A DNA stretch of 10,565 bases from CAZJHX01 sp964545715 (GTDB taxonomy: Bacteria; Myxococcota_A; UBA9042; GCA-2863065). Positions 1-6,044 of this stretch are shown here, piece by piece. The stretch is from positions 1 through 10,565 of the forward strand of contig CAZJHX010000247.1 in NCBI GenBank assembly GCA_964545715.1, in the 5' to 3' direction. A program made the translations under genes and the position numbers. The notes beneath the pieces were generated by a model, which saw nothing but the letters and a program-made list of their open reading frames with translations, searched no databases and had not been told where the DNA came from. Numbering within the stretch: position 1 is the stretch's first letter; each line of letters begins with the position of its first letter.

Positions 1-253
1 TGTCGCCCGTGTCGTCGGTGCCGGTGTCGCCCGTGCCGGTGTCGCCCGTGCCCGTGTCACCCGTGTCCGCCGTACCGGTATCAGTCGTGTCGGTGGTGTC
101 CGTCGTATCCGTCGTATCCGTCGTGTCGGTGGTATCCGTCGTGTCGGACGTTCCGGTGGTGCCGGTGCCGCCGGGATCGTCGTCCCCGCAGCTGGCGATG
201 AGGCCGAAACCGATCGTGATCACTGCGCCGGTAATCAGGAGTCTGTTGAGCAT
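1..253 (-). CDS. Asp/Thr-rich lipoprotein, N-terminal part
   Basis: Partial gene: 84 codons are visible and the frame stays open past the window edge. The protein begins MLNRLLITGAVITIGFGLIA and has a type II signal peptide: a hydrophobic core at residues 5-20, then lipobox I19-A20-S21-C22, so Cys22 should be lipidated and the protein anchored in the outer or inner membrane. After CGDDDPGG comes a low-complexity stalk: seven DTT units (residues 37-57), then DTG/GTGDT units. Such acidic Thr-rich linkers are common behind lipoprotein cysteines in Myxococcota and usually tether a distal domain, here outside the window. The ATG is supported by a Shine-Dalgarno GGAGGG at 261-266, 7 nt upstream. 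The terminator at 306-328 separates it from the upstream gene, so it should have its own promoter in 254-305; I see no convincing one. Function unknown. Confidence 0.85.
   Translation of the reverse strand, partial: MLNRLLITGAVITIGFGLIASCGDDDPGGTGTTGTSDTTDTTDTTDTTDTTDTTDTTDTGTADTGDTGTGDTGTGDTGTDDTGD
21..65. repeat. 15-bp tandem coding repeat (GTGDT units)
   Basis: The 15-bp unit ccggtgtcgcccgtg occurs twice exactly (21-35, 36-50) and once with two changes (51-65). It encodes the Gly-Thr-Gly-Asp-Thr units of the lipoprotein stalk on the minus strand. The unit length keeps the frame, so copy-number change would lengthen or shorten the stalk without breaking the gene. Confidence 0.75.
83..145. 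repeat. 9-bp tandem coding repeat (DTT units)
   Basis: Seven 9-bp units encode Asp-Thr-Thr on the minus strand (residues 37-57). The copies differ only at third codon positions (GAC/GAT for Asp, ACG/ACC/ACT for Thr), so the protein repeat is perfect while the DNA has drifted. This points to selection on the Asp-Thr-Thr pattern rather than very recent expansion. Confidence 0.75.
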
Positions 254-305
254 GGGTCGTCCCTCCATGGTTTGAAGGACCATCTCATTCGATCCCGCCT
301 TAACC

Positions 306-328
306 AAAAAAAGGGCCCACATGGGCCC
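306..328 (-). terminator. Intrinsic terminator after the 1214-aa lipoprotein gene
   Basis: Read on the minus strand, a GGGCCC-ATGT-GGGCCC hairpin (6-bp all-GC stem, 4-nt loop; 313-328) is followed directly by seven T (306-312). It lies 69 nt beyond the stop at 397 and upstream of the next minus-strand gene starting at 253. This is a classic Rho-independent form and isolates the two lipoprotein genes from each other. Confidence 0.85.
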
Positions 329-352
329 CGCGTCGGGCAAAAGGGTGCACCC

Positions 353-380
353 CGGGACGCCGCTGAAGGACGGCGTCCCG
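353..380. other. 10-bp hairpin in the 3' untranslated region
   Basis: CGGGACGCCG (353-362) and CGGCGTCCCG (371-380) form a perfect 10-bp stem around an 8-nt loop. It starts 17 nt past the stop codon at 397 on the minus-strand transcript. No T run follows directly, so alone it is not a standard terminator. Next come a short palindrome, gggtgcaccc (343-352), and then the true terminator at 306-328. It may protect the mRNA 3' end or assist termination. Confidence 0.6.
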
Positions 381-396
381 AGGTGCTGGAGGAGTA

Positions 397-3300
397 TTAT
401 TTCTGGGGCATGGCGCGCATGAAAATCCCGGCGCCGTCACCGTCCTGATCGGCGGACTGCCAGGCCACCATCACATCCAGGCCGGCCATCGTGGTGATGA
501 CGGGGCGGCGCTGATCGCCGTCCCAGAAGCGGTTGGCCACGACGCGCGCGCCGATCGGCTGGCCGGTCTGCGCCAGGCGCCGGTACTGAATCGCGCGGCC
601 GCTGCCGTCCACAAGCTCGGTGCTCCACGCGACCATCAGCGACCCATCCGGCAGGAAAGCCGGGGCCGGCTCCTGCTGCTGCCCCAGCGTCAGGACGTGC
701 GGGGTCATGGCGTCGCCGATCTTGTTCAGGTTGGCCAGATTGAACAGCTGGCAGGCGACGTCGTGCGCGTCCTCGATGATCGCGCTCTCGGTCTCCCAGC
801 ACACCGCCGCGCGACCGTCCTTGGACGTCGTCACGCGTGGGTTCAGCTGGTGACCCGCAGTAGTCGTGCTGACCGCAACCTCGCTGCCCGCACCGTCGAT
901 GCCCACCCGCGCCATGAAGACGCCGTAGCCGTCGCCGTCCTGCGCATAGGACTGCCAGGTCACGATGAAGTCGCTGCTGCCCGCGATGGCCGCCACCGAA
1001 GGCGCCTCCTGGCCGTCGACCAGGGTGCTGTTGACGATGAACTCGGCCGTCAGCGGCTGACCGTCGGCGCCGAAGAGCCGCGCATAGATGTCCGTTGAGT
1101 TGGACTCCGCGTTGTAGCCATTCCACACGAAGAGCGCCTTGTCGTCCGCCGACAACGCGACGGCCGGCTGATGCTGCACGTCCTCGGTCGTGGTGTTGAC
1201 CGCGATCTCCGCGCCCAGCTTGACGCCGTCGGTGTCAAAGCGCTGCGCAAAGATGCCCTGGAAGCTGCCGTCCTGGCTGTCGGACGTCCACGCCGCCACG
1301 AGCTGCTTGCCGCCGGCGCCCACCGCCGGGGTGGTCTGCGCACCGTCGTGGAACGTGTTGACCTGGAAGGCGCTGGTCACCATGCCGCCCTGACCGTCGT
1401 AGATACGCGCACGGATCTCGCTGTTCTGCTGCCCGATGACCGGGCTCGCCCACGCCAGCATCACGCGACCGTCAGCGGCGGTGGCCGCGGCCGCGTTGGC
1501 CTGGTCACCCTCACTGATGGTGTTCACGAGGTGCTCGACGCGACCCACCGCAGGCTCGCCGTCAGCGTCGTAGCGACGGGTCCAGACGCGCTCGTCCGCA
1601 CCGACCCAGGCCACGACCCAGTCGCCGCCGTCCAACGTCGCCACGGCAGGCACCGTCTGGTCGCCGGGGGTGATGGCGTTGACGTCGATCTCGTTGCCCG
1701 CGGGGTCGCCGCTGTGGTCCATCAGGCGGGCTTTGATCGACGCGCCGCTCAGGTCACCGGTGCTGTCCTCCCACACCACCACCAGGGCGTTGCCCGGCAG
1801 CGCCGACGCATCACCTAGACGCTGGTGGCCCGCGGTGGTCTGGTTGATGGCGAACGCGGAGCCATGCTTTTTGCCGTCGTACAAGAAGGTCTGGGCAAAG
1901 ATGTCCGTGTCGGACGCGCCCACGGTGGCCTCCCAGAGCACGGTGAAGCGCTTGTTGGCGTGCGCCACGACCCGGACGGCGTGCACCTCGGTCTCGCCCG
2001 CGGTGACCATGACGGCCGCGGGCATCGCCGGGCTGCCCGACTGCTTGAAGCGATGCACCATCACGGCGGTCCCGTCGGCGGTGACCCACGCGGCCATCAG
2101 CTCGTCTTTCGCGGCGGTGGTCGTCGCGTCGAAGCGGTCGCCCAGGATCTCCTCGGCGGGCACCAGGGTCTGGCTGTCACCGGCGGTCAGCTCGGCGGTC
2201 AGCGGCGTGTAGCGCAGCTCGGCGTTGCGGTCATGCGGGATGTAGACGCTGTTGAAGTAGGTGTAGCCATCGACCAGGCCCCAACCGCCGCCGGCGAACG
2301 CCAGCGGAACGGCGCGCTGCCCGGTGATGTTCATCCACTTGCCGCCGTTGCCGCCGGTGGCGACCTTGGCGTCGATGGGCGCCACATCCAGCGTGTCCAG
2401 GTGCTCGCCCAGGTAGGTGTAGCGATGCGCGGTCAGCTTTCCCTGCAGCTGCGTGATCTTGTAGGGCGTGGAGTGCTTGGACGGGCCGGAGTAGCTCAGC
2501 GCGACCAGCTCGATGCCGTTGAACGCAAGCGTGGTCGGCCACTGGAAGCCGTCGACCGGCGTGGCCAGCGTGAGCTCCTCATTCTCGCGGCTGCCTTGTG
2601 CATCGGAGAAGCGCAGCGCGTTCTGAGCCGGCAGTACGCCCGTCCACTGCGTAGCAAAGCGGCCGCTGCCCAGATGGACAAGCGCGGGGCGGTTGGCGGC
2701 GGGCGACGTGACGCTCAGCACGTCCTCGGTGCAGGCCTGCTGGCCGCCGATGCAGGTGCCGTTGGTGCAGAAATCCAGCAAGGTGCACGCGTTGCCGTCA
2801 TCGCAGGCAGCGCCGTCCAGCGCGGGGTTGGTCTGGCATTTGGCGCTGATCGAGTCGCACCAGGCGGTGGCGCATTGGGTACCGACCTCGGCCTCGCAGT
2901 CGCGGGGCTGGCCACCCGAGCAGGTGCCGGCGCCGTCACACAGGCTGCCGACCGTGCAGAAGTCGCTGTCCTCGCAGGGCGCGCCGGCGGGCTTGAGAGC
3001 CAACACACAGACGGCCTGGAAGGCGCCGACGCTCTCGCACACGCCGAGATTGCAGCCCTGGTCCAGGTCGCCGCAGTCCTTCTTGGGCCCCGGCTGGCAG
3101 GAGCCGGCCTGGCAGGTATCCGTGGTGCAGCCGTCGCCGTCCGCGTCGCAGGCCATGCCGTCGGCGATGGGCTCAAAGCTGCACTCGGCGGTCACGGGGT
3201 CGCACAGGTCCACGGTGCATGGGTCGCCGTCGTCGCAGGTCTGCTCGTTGGCGATGCCGTCACAGTCGCGGTCCACGCCGTCACAGATGTCCTGCTCAGG

Positions 3301-4041
3301 GGTGCGGGCGTCACAGGCGCTGAGCCCGTCGGGGGTGCAGATCCGCTGGCCGCCGCAGCTGCCGAACTCGTTAGCGATGGCGCATGTGGTGGTCATCTCA
3401 AACGCCACGCCGGTCTCGTTGCACTCGCAGATGCTGTCGATCTTGCGGCACTGCTTGGCGATATTACCGTTGGGACGCACCTCGTCGGCGCACTGATATC
3501 CGCTCGGGCACTGAGCGCCGCCCTCGCAGCTGACGCCGCAAAACCGGCCTGCATCACCGTAGTCGAGGCACAGCGAGACGCCGCTGTCCGCGGACTCGCA
3601 GTCGTCGCTGCTGCTGCACGGCTGACATAGCCGCTGATTGCGCGGCTGACAGACATAGAGCTCGTCGGAGCCCAGGGTGGGGTGCTTGCCGCACGTCCAC
3701 CCATTGGGGCACTCCTCGATACAGGCCTGCGAGCAGACCTTGCCGACCTCGGTTTCGAGACAGAAGCCCCCAGCGCACTCGTCGCTGGTTTCGCAGGCGC
3801 ACAGCATGTCTTTTTGAGCGCCGTCGCATGTGGGCTCGTCGATTATCTCGCCGCCGGTGTCGCTGGTCGGGATAACCGCTTCGCCGCCATTGTCGCCGGT
3901 GTCCGGCTCGGCACACTCGGGGTGCGCGGGCGTTGTCTCGCAGTCCAGCGCCGCGGGTTGGTCGGGCGGAGAGCCGCAGCCGATCGCCAGCGCGGCACCC
4001 ACAAAGAGCAGAATAAAAGCTGTATTTCGAGTCGTGTTCAT
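397..4041 (-). CDS. Large Cys-rich, propeller-repeat surface lipoprotein
   Basis: This encodes 1214 residues. The frame is open further up to 4188, but ATG at 4041 is chosen because it gives a signal peptide at once (MNTTRNTAFILLFVGAALAI, lipobox A19-I20-G21-C22) and has GAAGGA 6 nt upstream. Residues 23-437 hold 54 cysteines in repeated CDDGDPC / CTxxxC patterns, with the putative metal-binding motif CDGVDRDCDG at 253-262. Such domains are typical of secreted Myxococcota proteins and need oxidised, extracytoplasmic folding. Residues 438-676 look like diverged repeats. Residues 677-1214 hold about ten units of 50-57 residues of the type VN-x(4)-GxQ-x(2)-PxVA-x(5)-VVAWxS-x(2)-DGxGIFARRxDxDGxxxG, probably beta-propeller blades; several carry DxDxDG loops that could bind calcium. 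It has its own sigma-54-type promoter at 4084-4098 and a terminator at 306-328. It is related to the lipoprotein at 4587-5879, which lacks the Cys-rich part. Binding partner or activity is unknown; adhesion or polymer binding is possible. Confidence 0.88.
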   Translation of the reverse strand: MNTTRNTAFILLFVGAALAIGCGSPPDQPAALDCETTPAHPECAEPDTGDNGGEAVIPTSDTGGEIIDEPTCDGAQKDMLCACETSDECAGGFCLETEVGKVCSQACIEECPNGWTCGKHPTLGSDELYVCQPRNQRLCQPCSSSDDCESADSGVSLCLDYGDAGRFCGVSCEGGAQCPSGYQCADEVRPNGNIAKQCRKIDSICECNETGVAFEMTTTCAIANEFGSCGGQRICTPDGLSACDARTPEQDICDGVDRDCDGIANEQTCDDGDPCTVDLCDPVTAECSFEPIADGMACDADGDGCTTDTCQAGSCQPGPKKDCGDLDQGCNLGVCESVGAFQAVCVLALKPAGAPCEDSDFCTVGSLCDGAGTCSGGQPRDCEAEVGTQCATAWCDSISAKCQTNPALDGAACDDGNACTLLDFCTNGTCIGGQQACTEDVLSVTSPAANRPALVHLGSGRFATQWTGVLPAQNALRFSDAQGSRENEELTLATPVDGFQWPTTLAFNGIELVALSYSGPSKHSTPYKITQLQGKLTAHRYTYLGEHLDTLDVAPIDAKVATGGNGGKWMNITGQRAVPLAFAGGGWGLVDGYTYFNSVYIPHDRNAELRYTPLTAELTAGDSQTLVPAEEILGDRFDATTTAAKDELMAAWVTADGTAVMVHRFKQSGSPAMPAAVMVTAGETEVHAVRVVAHANKRFTVLWEATVGASDTDIFAQTFLYDGKKHGSAFAINQTTAGHQRLGDASALPGNALVVVWEDSTGDLSGASIKARLMDHSGDPAGNEIDVNAITPGDQTVPAVATLDGGDWVVAWVGADERVWTRRYDADGEPAVGRVEHLVNTISEGDQANAAAATAADGRVMLAWASPVIGQQNSEIRARIYDGQGGMVTSAFQVNTFHDGAQTTPAVGAGGKQLVAAWTSDSQDGSFQGIFAQRFDTDGVKLGAEIAVNTTTEDVQHQPAVALSADDKALFVWNGYNAESNSTDIYARLFGADGQPLTAEFIVNSTLVDGQEAPSVAAIAGSSDFIVTWQSYAQDGDGYGVFMARVGIDGAGSEVAVSTTTAGHQLNPRVTTSKDGRAAVCWETESAIIEDAHDVACQLFNLANLNKIGDAMTPHVLTLGQQQEPAPAFLPDGSLMVAWSTELVDGSGRAIQYRRLAQTGQPIGARVVANRFWDGDQRRPVITTMAGLDVMVAWQSADQDGDGAGIFMRAMPQK
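400..2013 (-). repeat. About ten 50-57-residue propeller-like repeats
   Basis: By eye the C-terminal 538 residues of the large lipoprotein divide into about ten units. Each contains a VN/TT start, a GxQ turn, PAVA, a VVAW strand, a DGxGIFxR strand and a DGxxxGxE strand. Copies are diverged at both protein and DNA level, so they are old. The last copy stops after GIFMR and lacks the final DG-G-E-VN strand. Confidence 0.7.
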
Positions 4042-4083
4042 GACGGGTCCTTCAGATGTGTCTGGGTTGTGACCCCTCTGAGA

Positions 4084-4098
4084 GCAACCCGTGTGCCA
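4084..4098 (-). promoter_or_regulatory. Sigma-54 (-24/-12) promoter of the 1214-aa lipoprotein gene
   Basis: The minus strand reads TGGCACACGGGTTGC followed by T. It has TGGCAC, the required 12-bp GG-to-GC spacing, TTGC and a final T, against the RpoN consensus TGGCACG-N4-TTGCW. The predicted start of transcription is about 4072, giving a 31-nt leader before the ATG at 4041. Sigma-54 promoters stay silent without an AAA+ activator, and one is encoded at 6041-7601. Confidence 0.8.
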
Positions 4099-4162
4099 CG
4101 GCGTCAAACGCATCACTGCGCTCCTGGACAGCCTTGAGAGAGGGGCTGAACTCGCGACCCAC

Positions 4163-4188
4163 GTCACACGCGGCGTGCCGCGCGTCAC
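4163..4188. promoter_or_regulatory. Candidate upstream activator sites: two TGTGACG motifs
   Basis: On the minus strand TGTGACG occurs twice, with GTGAC cores at 4184-4188 and 4163-4167, exactly 21 bp apart (two helical turns). The 16-bp spacer holds an inverted repeat, CGCGGC-gt-GCCGCG (4169-4182). The sites lie about 91-116 bp upstream of the predicted start at 4072, a usual position for sigma-54 activator sites. The same pair with the same 21-bp spacing is upstream of the second sigma-54 promoter. Confidence 0.5.
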
Positions 4189-4194
4189 AGTGTC

Positions 4195-4584
4195 CTACGC
4201 CGGGTGGACCCGCGTAGACCGCGCCACCAATCGCCGTTGCAGCCGCTCAGCGTCGCCGCGCATCCCCATCCGCGTCAGCTCGGCGGCAAACGCGGCCACT
4301 TTGAGACGCTCGATGTCCTCTCTGAAGACGGCGTGGCGATAAGCCCGCATGTCCCGCAGCACGGCGCTGGGCAGCTCGGCGCGGATCGTCTCCTCCAACA
4401 GGGCGCCGGTGGGCGGCGGCAGCTGCGGACCGAAGTGGGTCCGCCACAGCGCCCTCACGGCCAGCCGCCGGATACGCCTGAGATTAGCGTTGTGGATGCC
4501 GGCCGCGCTGCACAGCACGGCTTTGATATCGGCCCAGGGCATGCTGCATAGCTCGTCGATCAGCGTCGCGTCGTCTGTCGGCAT
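4195..4584 (-). CDS. Hypothetical 129-aa protein, coupled to the propeller lipoprotein gene
   Basis: I do not recognise this protein. ATG at 4584 is chosen because it begins 2 nt after the TAG stop of the upstream lipoprotein gene (4587-4589), an arrangement suggesting translational coupling; the frame is open up to 4650 but only inside the upstream gene. A GGGG stretch about 8 nt upstream is a weak ribosome site. There is no signal peptide or membrane segment, so it should be cytoplasmic, unlike its operon partner. It looks mostly helical, with cysteines at 13 and 25, two tryptophans (17, 47), an Arg-rich stretch at 36-44 and a basic C-terminus (QRRLVARSTRVHPA). A nucleic-acid or protein-binding helper is possible but unsupported. 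Its stop is 153 nt before the next lipoprotein start, so some read-through into that gene is possible. Confidence 0.7.
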   Translation of the reverse strand: MPTDDATLIDELCSMPWADIKAVLCSAAGIHNANLRRIRRLAVRALWRTHFGPQLPPPTGALLEETIRAELPSAVLRDMRAYRHAVFREDIERLKVAAFAAELTRMGMRGDAERLQRRLVARSTRVHPA

Positions 4585-4586
4585 GG

Positions 4587-5879
4587 CTAGTACCCCAGGC
4601 GACGGGCCACGATCCCGGTGCCGTCCCCGTCCTGATCGGGTCCTGTCCACACCACGATCACGCCTTCGGCCGTCGCCGCCACCGCGGGCTGATGCTGGTC
4701 GCCCGCGACGGTCAGATTGGCCACATAATCCGGCCCTAAAGGCTGTAGATTCTGGTCAAACGCCTGCACCTTGATCGCGCCGCCATCCGCCTCTTCGAAG
4801 CCGGTCGTAGACAGCGTGCTGTTCACCACCGTCTCAATGTATCCCTGAGTCTCCCACACCACGACCAGCTGCCCGGCGGGACTGCGTGCGATGCGAGGGC
4901 GCGTCTGGCTGTTGTCGGTCGACGTATTGAGCTGCTGCTCGGCGCTCATCGTACCGCCGGCGGCCGTCACCAGCTGACCGAAGATTCCGAAGCCGTCCCC
5001 GTCCTGCCCCTCGGACTGCCAGACCACCGCAAAGCCGTCCGCGGTGGCGGTCACACTGGGATGAGACTGCTGCGCGGTGCTGACGCCGTGCATGTCCAGC
5101 TCCCCGCCGACCGGCGCGCACGTCGTCGAATCGAACCGCCGCGCCAGCACATCGGAGTCACCGACGATCGACTCCCACACCACCAGGTACAGCCCCTTGC
5201 CATCGGTCGCTACGCCCGGACGCCCCTGCTTGCCGGGCAGCGTCACGTTCACGCGCTGAGACGCGCCGATGGCGGCCCCGGAGCCGTTGAAGCAGCGGAT
5301 GGCCACGTCCGCGCCCAAGCCACCGGGCATCCCTGCGCTCTCCCACACCACCGCGTGCCCGCCGTCCGCCGACCGCGCGATCGCGGGCAGGGTATGCACA
5401 CCCGCCGTGTCGCTGATCACAACCTCACCGGAGACCGGCGCGCCGTCGGCCGCAAAGTGTCGGGCCACTATCTGCTCCCCCGCCGCCACGTAGCTGTCCC
5501 ACGCCACGATGAAGCCGGCGTCCGAGATCGCCGCCGCGGGATGCCGCTGGTAGTCCGCGGTGGTCGTGTTCACCAGCACCTCCGCCCCCAATTCGGCCCC
5601 GGACGCGCCAAAGCGCTGAGCAACCGGCACCCGCGCTTGCTCAGTGGCCCACACCGGGGTCTCGGCCGGCTCCAGATCCGCCTCGAGCAGCCAGTCCACC
5701 TCCAGCGCCACCAGACCAGGCAGGACGCTGGTGGCCGATGTCTGTGTTTTTGTCGCGGCGACGTCCGGCTCTTCCGCCACTGGCTGCGGCTCGGAGTCGT
5801 TGCTGATGGGCACAAACCGCGAGCAGCCATGGAGGCCGACCAGGGCTGCGAGAGCGATGACGAGTAGCTGTTGTTTCAA
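4587..5879 (-). CDS. Propeller-repeat lipoprotein, 430 aa
   Basis: The start is TTG at 5879: no ATG gives a complete signal peptide, and AGGAGAGGAGG (5885-5895) ends 5 nt upstream. The signal peptide is MKQQLLVIALAALVGLHGC, with lipobox L16-H17-G18-C19; Ser20 at +2 favours the outer membrane. A proline- and glutamate-rich linker follows to about residue 84. Residues 85-430 hold about six repeats of the same family as the 1214-residue lipoprotein (VNTTTADYQRHPAAA..., VVWQSEGQDGDGFGIF). The array starts with the last half of a unit (VAQRFGASGAELGAEVLVN) and ends with the first half (...DQDGDGTGIVARRLGY), as expected of a ring-closed propeller. DxDxDG at 415-420 could bind calcium. It is first in an operon with the 129-residue gene, behind a sigma-54-type promoter at 5920-5934. 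Ligand unknown. Confidence 0.88.
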   Translation of the reverse strand: MKQQLLVIALAALVGLHGCSRFVPISNDSEPQPVAEEPDVAATKTQTSATSVLPGLVALEVDWLLEADLEPAETPVWATEQARVPVAQRFGASGAELGAEVLVNTTTADYQRHPAAAISDAGFIVAWDSYVAAGEQIVARHFAADGAPVSGEVVISDTAGVHTLPAIARSADGGHAVVWESAGMPGGLGADVAIRCFNGSGAAIGASQRVNVTLPGKQGRPGVATDGKGLYLVVWESIVGDSDVLARRFDSTTCAPVGGELDMHGVSTAQQSHPSVTATADGFAVVWQSEGQDGDGFGIFGQLVTAAGGTMSAEQQLNTSTDNSQTRPRIARSPAGQLVVVWETQGYIETVVNSTLSTTGFEEADGGAIKVQAFDQNLQPLGPDYVANLTVAGDQHQPAVAATAEGVIVVWTGPDQDGDGTGIVARRLGY

Positions 5880-5884
5880 GAGCG

Positions 5885-5895
5885 CCTCCTCTCCT
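5885..5895 (-). promoter_or_regulatory. Strong Shine-Dalgarno deciding a TTG start
   Basis: On the minus strand AGGAGAGGAGG contains two GGAG cores; the nearer GGAGG ends 5 nt before TTG at 5879. This strength offsets the weak TTG codon and fixes the start in front of the lipoprotein signal peptide. Confidence 0.8.
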
Positions 5896-5919
5896 AATCG
5901 AGATTCGGGCCATGTCCTC

Positions 5920-5934
5920 GCAAGCCTGGTGCCA
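5920..5934 (-). promoter_or_regulatory. Sigma-54 (-24/-12) promoter of the propeller lipoprotein operon
   Basis: The minus strand reads T-TGGCACCAGGCTTGC-G. It has YTGGCAC, the correct 12-bp GG-to-GC spacing and TTGC; only the base after TTGC departs from the RpoN consensus. The predicted start is about 5908, giving a 29-nt leader that includes the strong ribosome site before TTG at 5879. A consensus IHF site and paired activator-type motifs lie upstream. Confidence 0.82.
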
Positions 5935-5962
5935 AGGCGTGCCCCGGCGACGCGGGCTGTAA

Positions 5963-5975
5963 TATCAATGCGTTG
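5963..5975 (+). promoter_or_regulatory. IHF binding site
   Basis: TATCAATGCGTTG matches the IHF consensus WATCAANNNNTTR at every defined position. It sits in a short AT-richer dip centred about 61 bp upstream of the predicted start at 5908, between the -24/-12 promoter and the GTGAC pair. That is where IHF bends DNA in classical sigma-54 promoters so that the distant activator can touch the polymerase. Confidence 0.7.
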
Positions 5976-6009
5976 GGAGTCCAGTCAGCCCGGGAAGGGG
6001 GCGCCGTCA

Positions 6010-6044
6010 GTGACTGAGGTCACAATGACGAGACGTCGGGTCAC
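6010..6044. promoter_or_regulatory. Candidate upstream activator sites: GTGAC palindrome plus second copy
   Basis: GTGAC-tgag-GTCAC (6010-6023) is a perfect inverted repeat, and another GTCAC lies at 6040-6044, exactly 21 bp from the one at 6019-6023. The block is about 102-136 bp upstream of the predicted start at 5908. Its distal copy overlaps the stop codon of the activator gene (6041-6043). The palindrome also resembles a CRP-type site (TGTGA-N6-TCACt on the minus strand), so a CRP/FNR-family protein is an alternative binder. Confidence 0.5.

Noticed and set aside
1..170. CRISPR array
   Set aside because: Repeats are 9 and 15 bp, contiguous without spacers, and encode the lipoprotein stalk.
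343..363. Third sigma-54 promoter (GGTGCAC...TTTTGC on the minus strand)
   Set aside because: GG-to-GC spacing is off by one base and TGGCAC is not present; it also overlaps the 3' hairpins.
1825..3630. Long plus-strand open frame of 601 codons opposite the large lipoprotein
   Set aside because: Ala/Val/Gly/Arg-rich translation without domain or start signal; it mirrors a real coding strand with signal peptide, Cys pattern and repeats. Long antisense frames are normal at this GC content.
4111..4123. IHF site upstream of the large lipoprotein promoter
   Set aside because: CATCACTGCGCTC resembles the site in the other promoter but fails at four defined consensus positions and lies too close to the -24 element.
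4169..4182. Terminator after the 129-aa gene
   Set aside because: CGCGGC-gt-GCCGCG can pair but has a 2-nt loop and no T run; it lies between the paired GTGAC motifs and more likely belongs to a protein-binding region.
4042..4188. Extended 49-residue N-terminus of the large lipoprotein
   Set aside because: It would bury the signal peptide and run across the sigma-54 promoter and GTGAC motifs; ATG at 4041 has a good ribosome site and an immediate lipoprotein signal.
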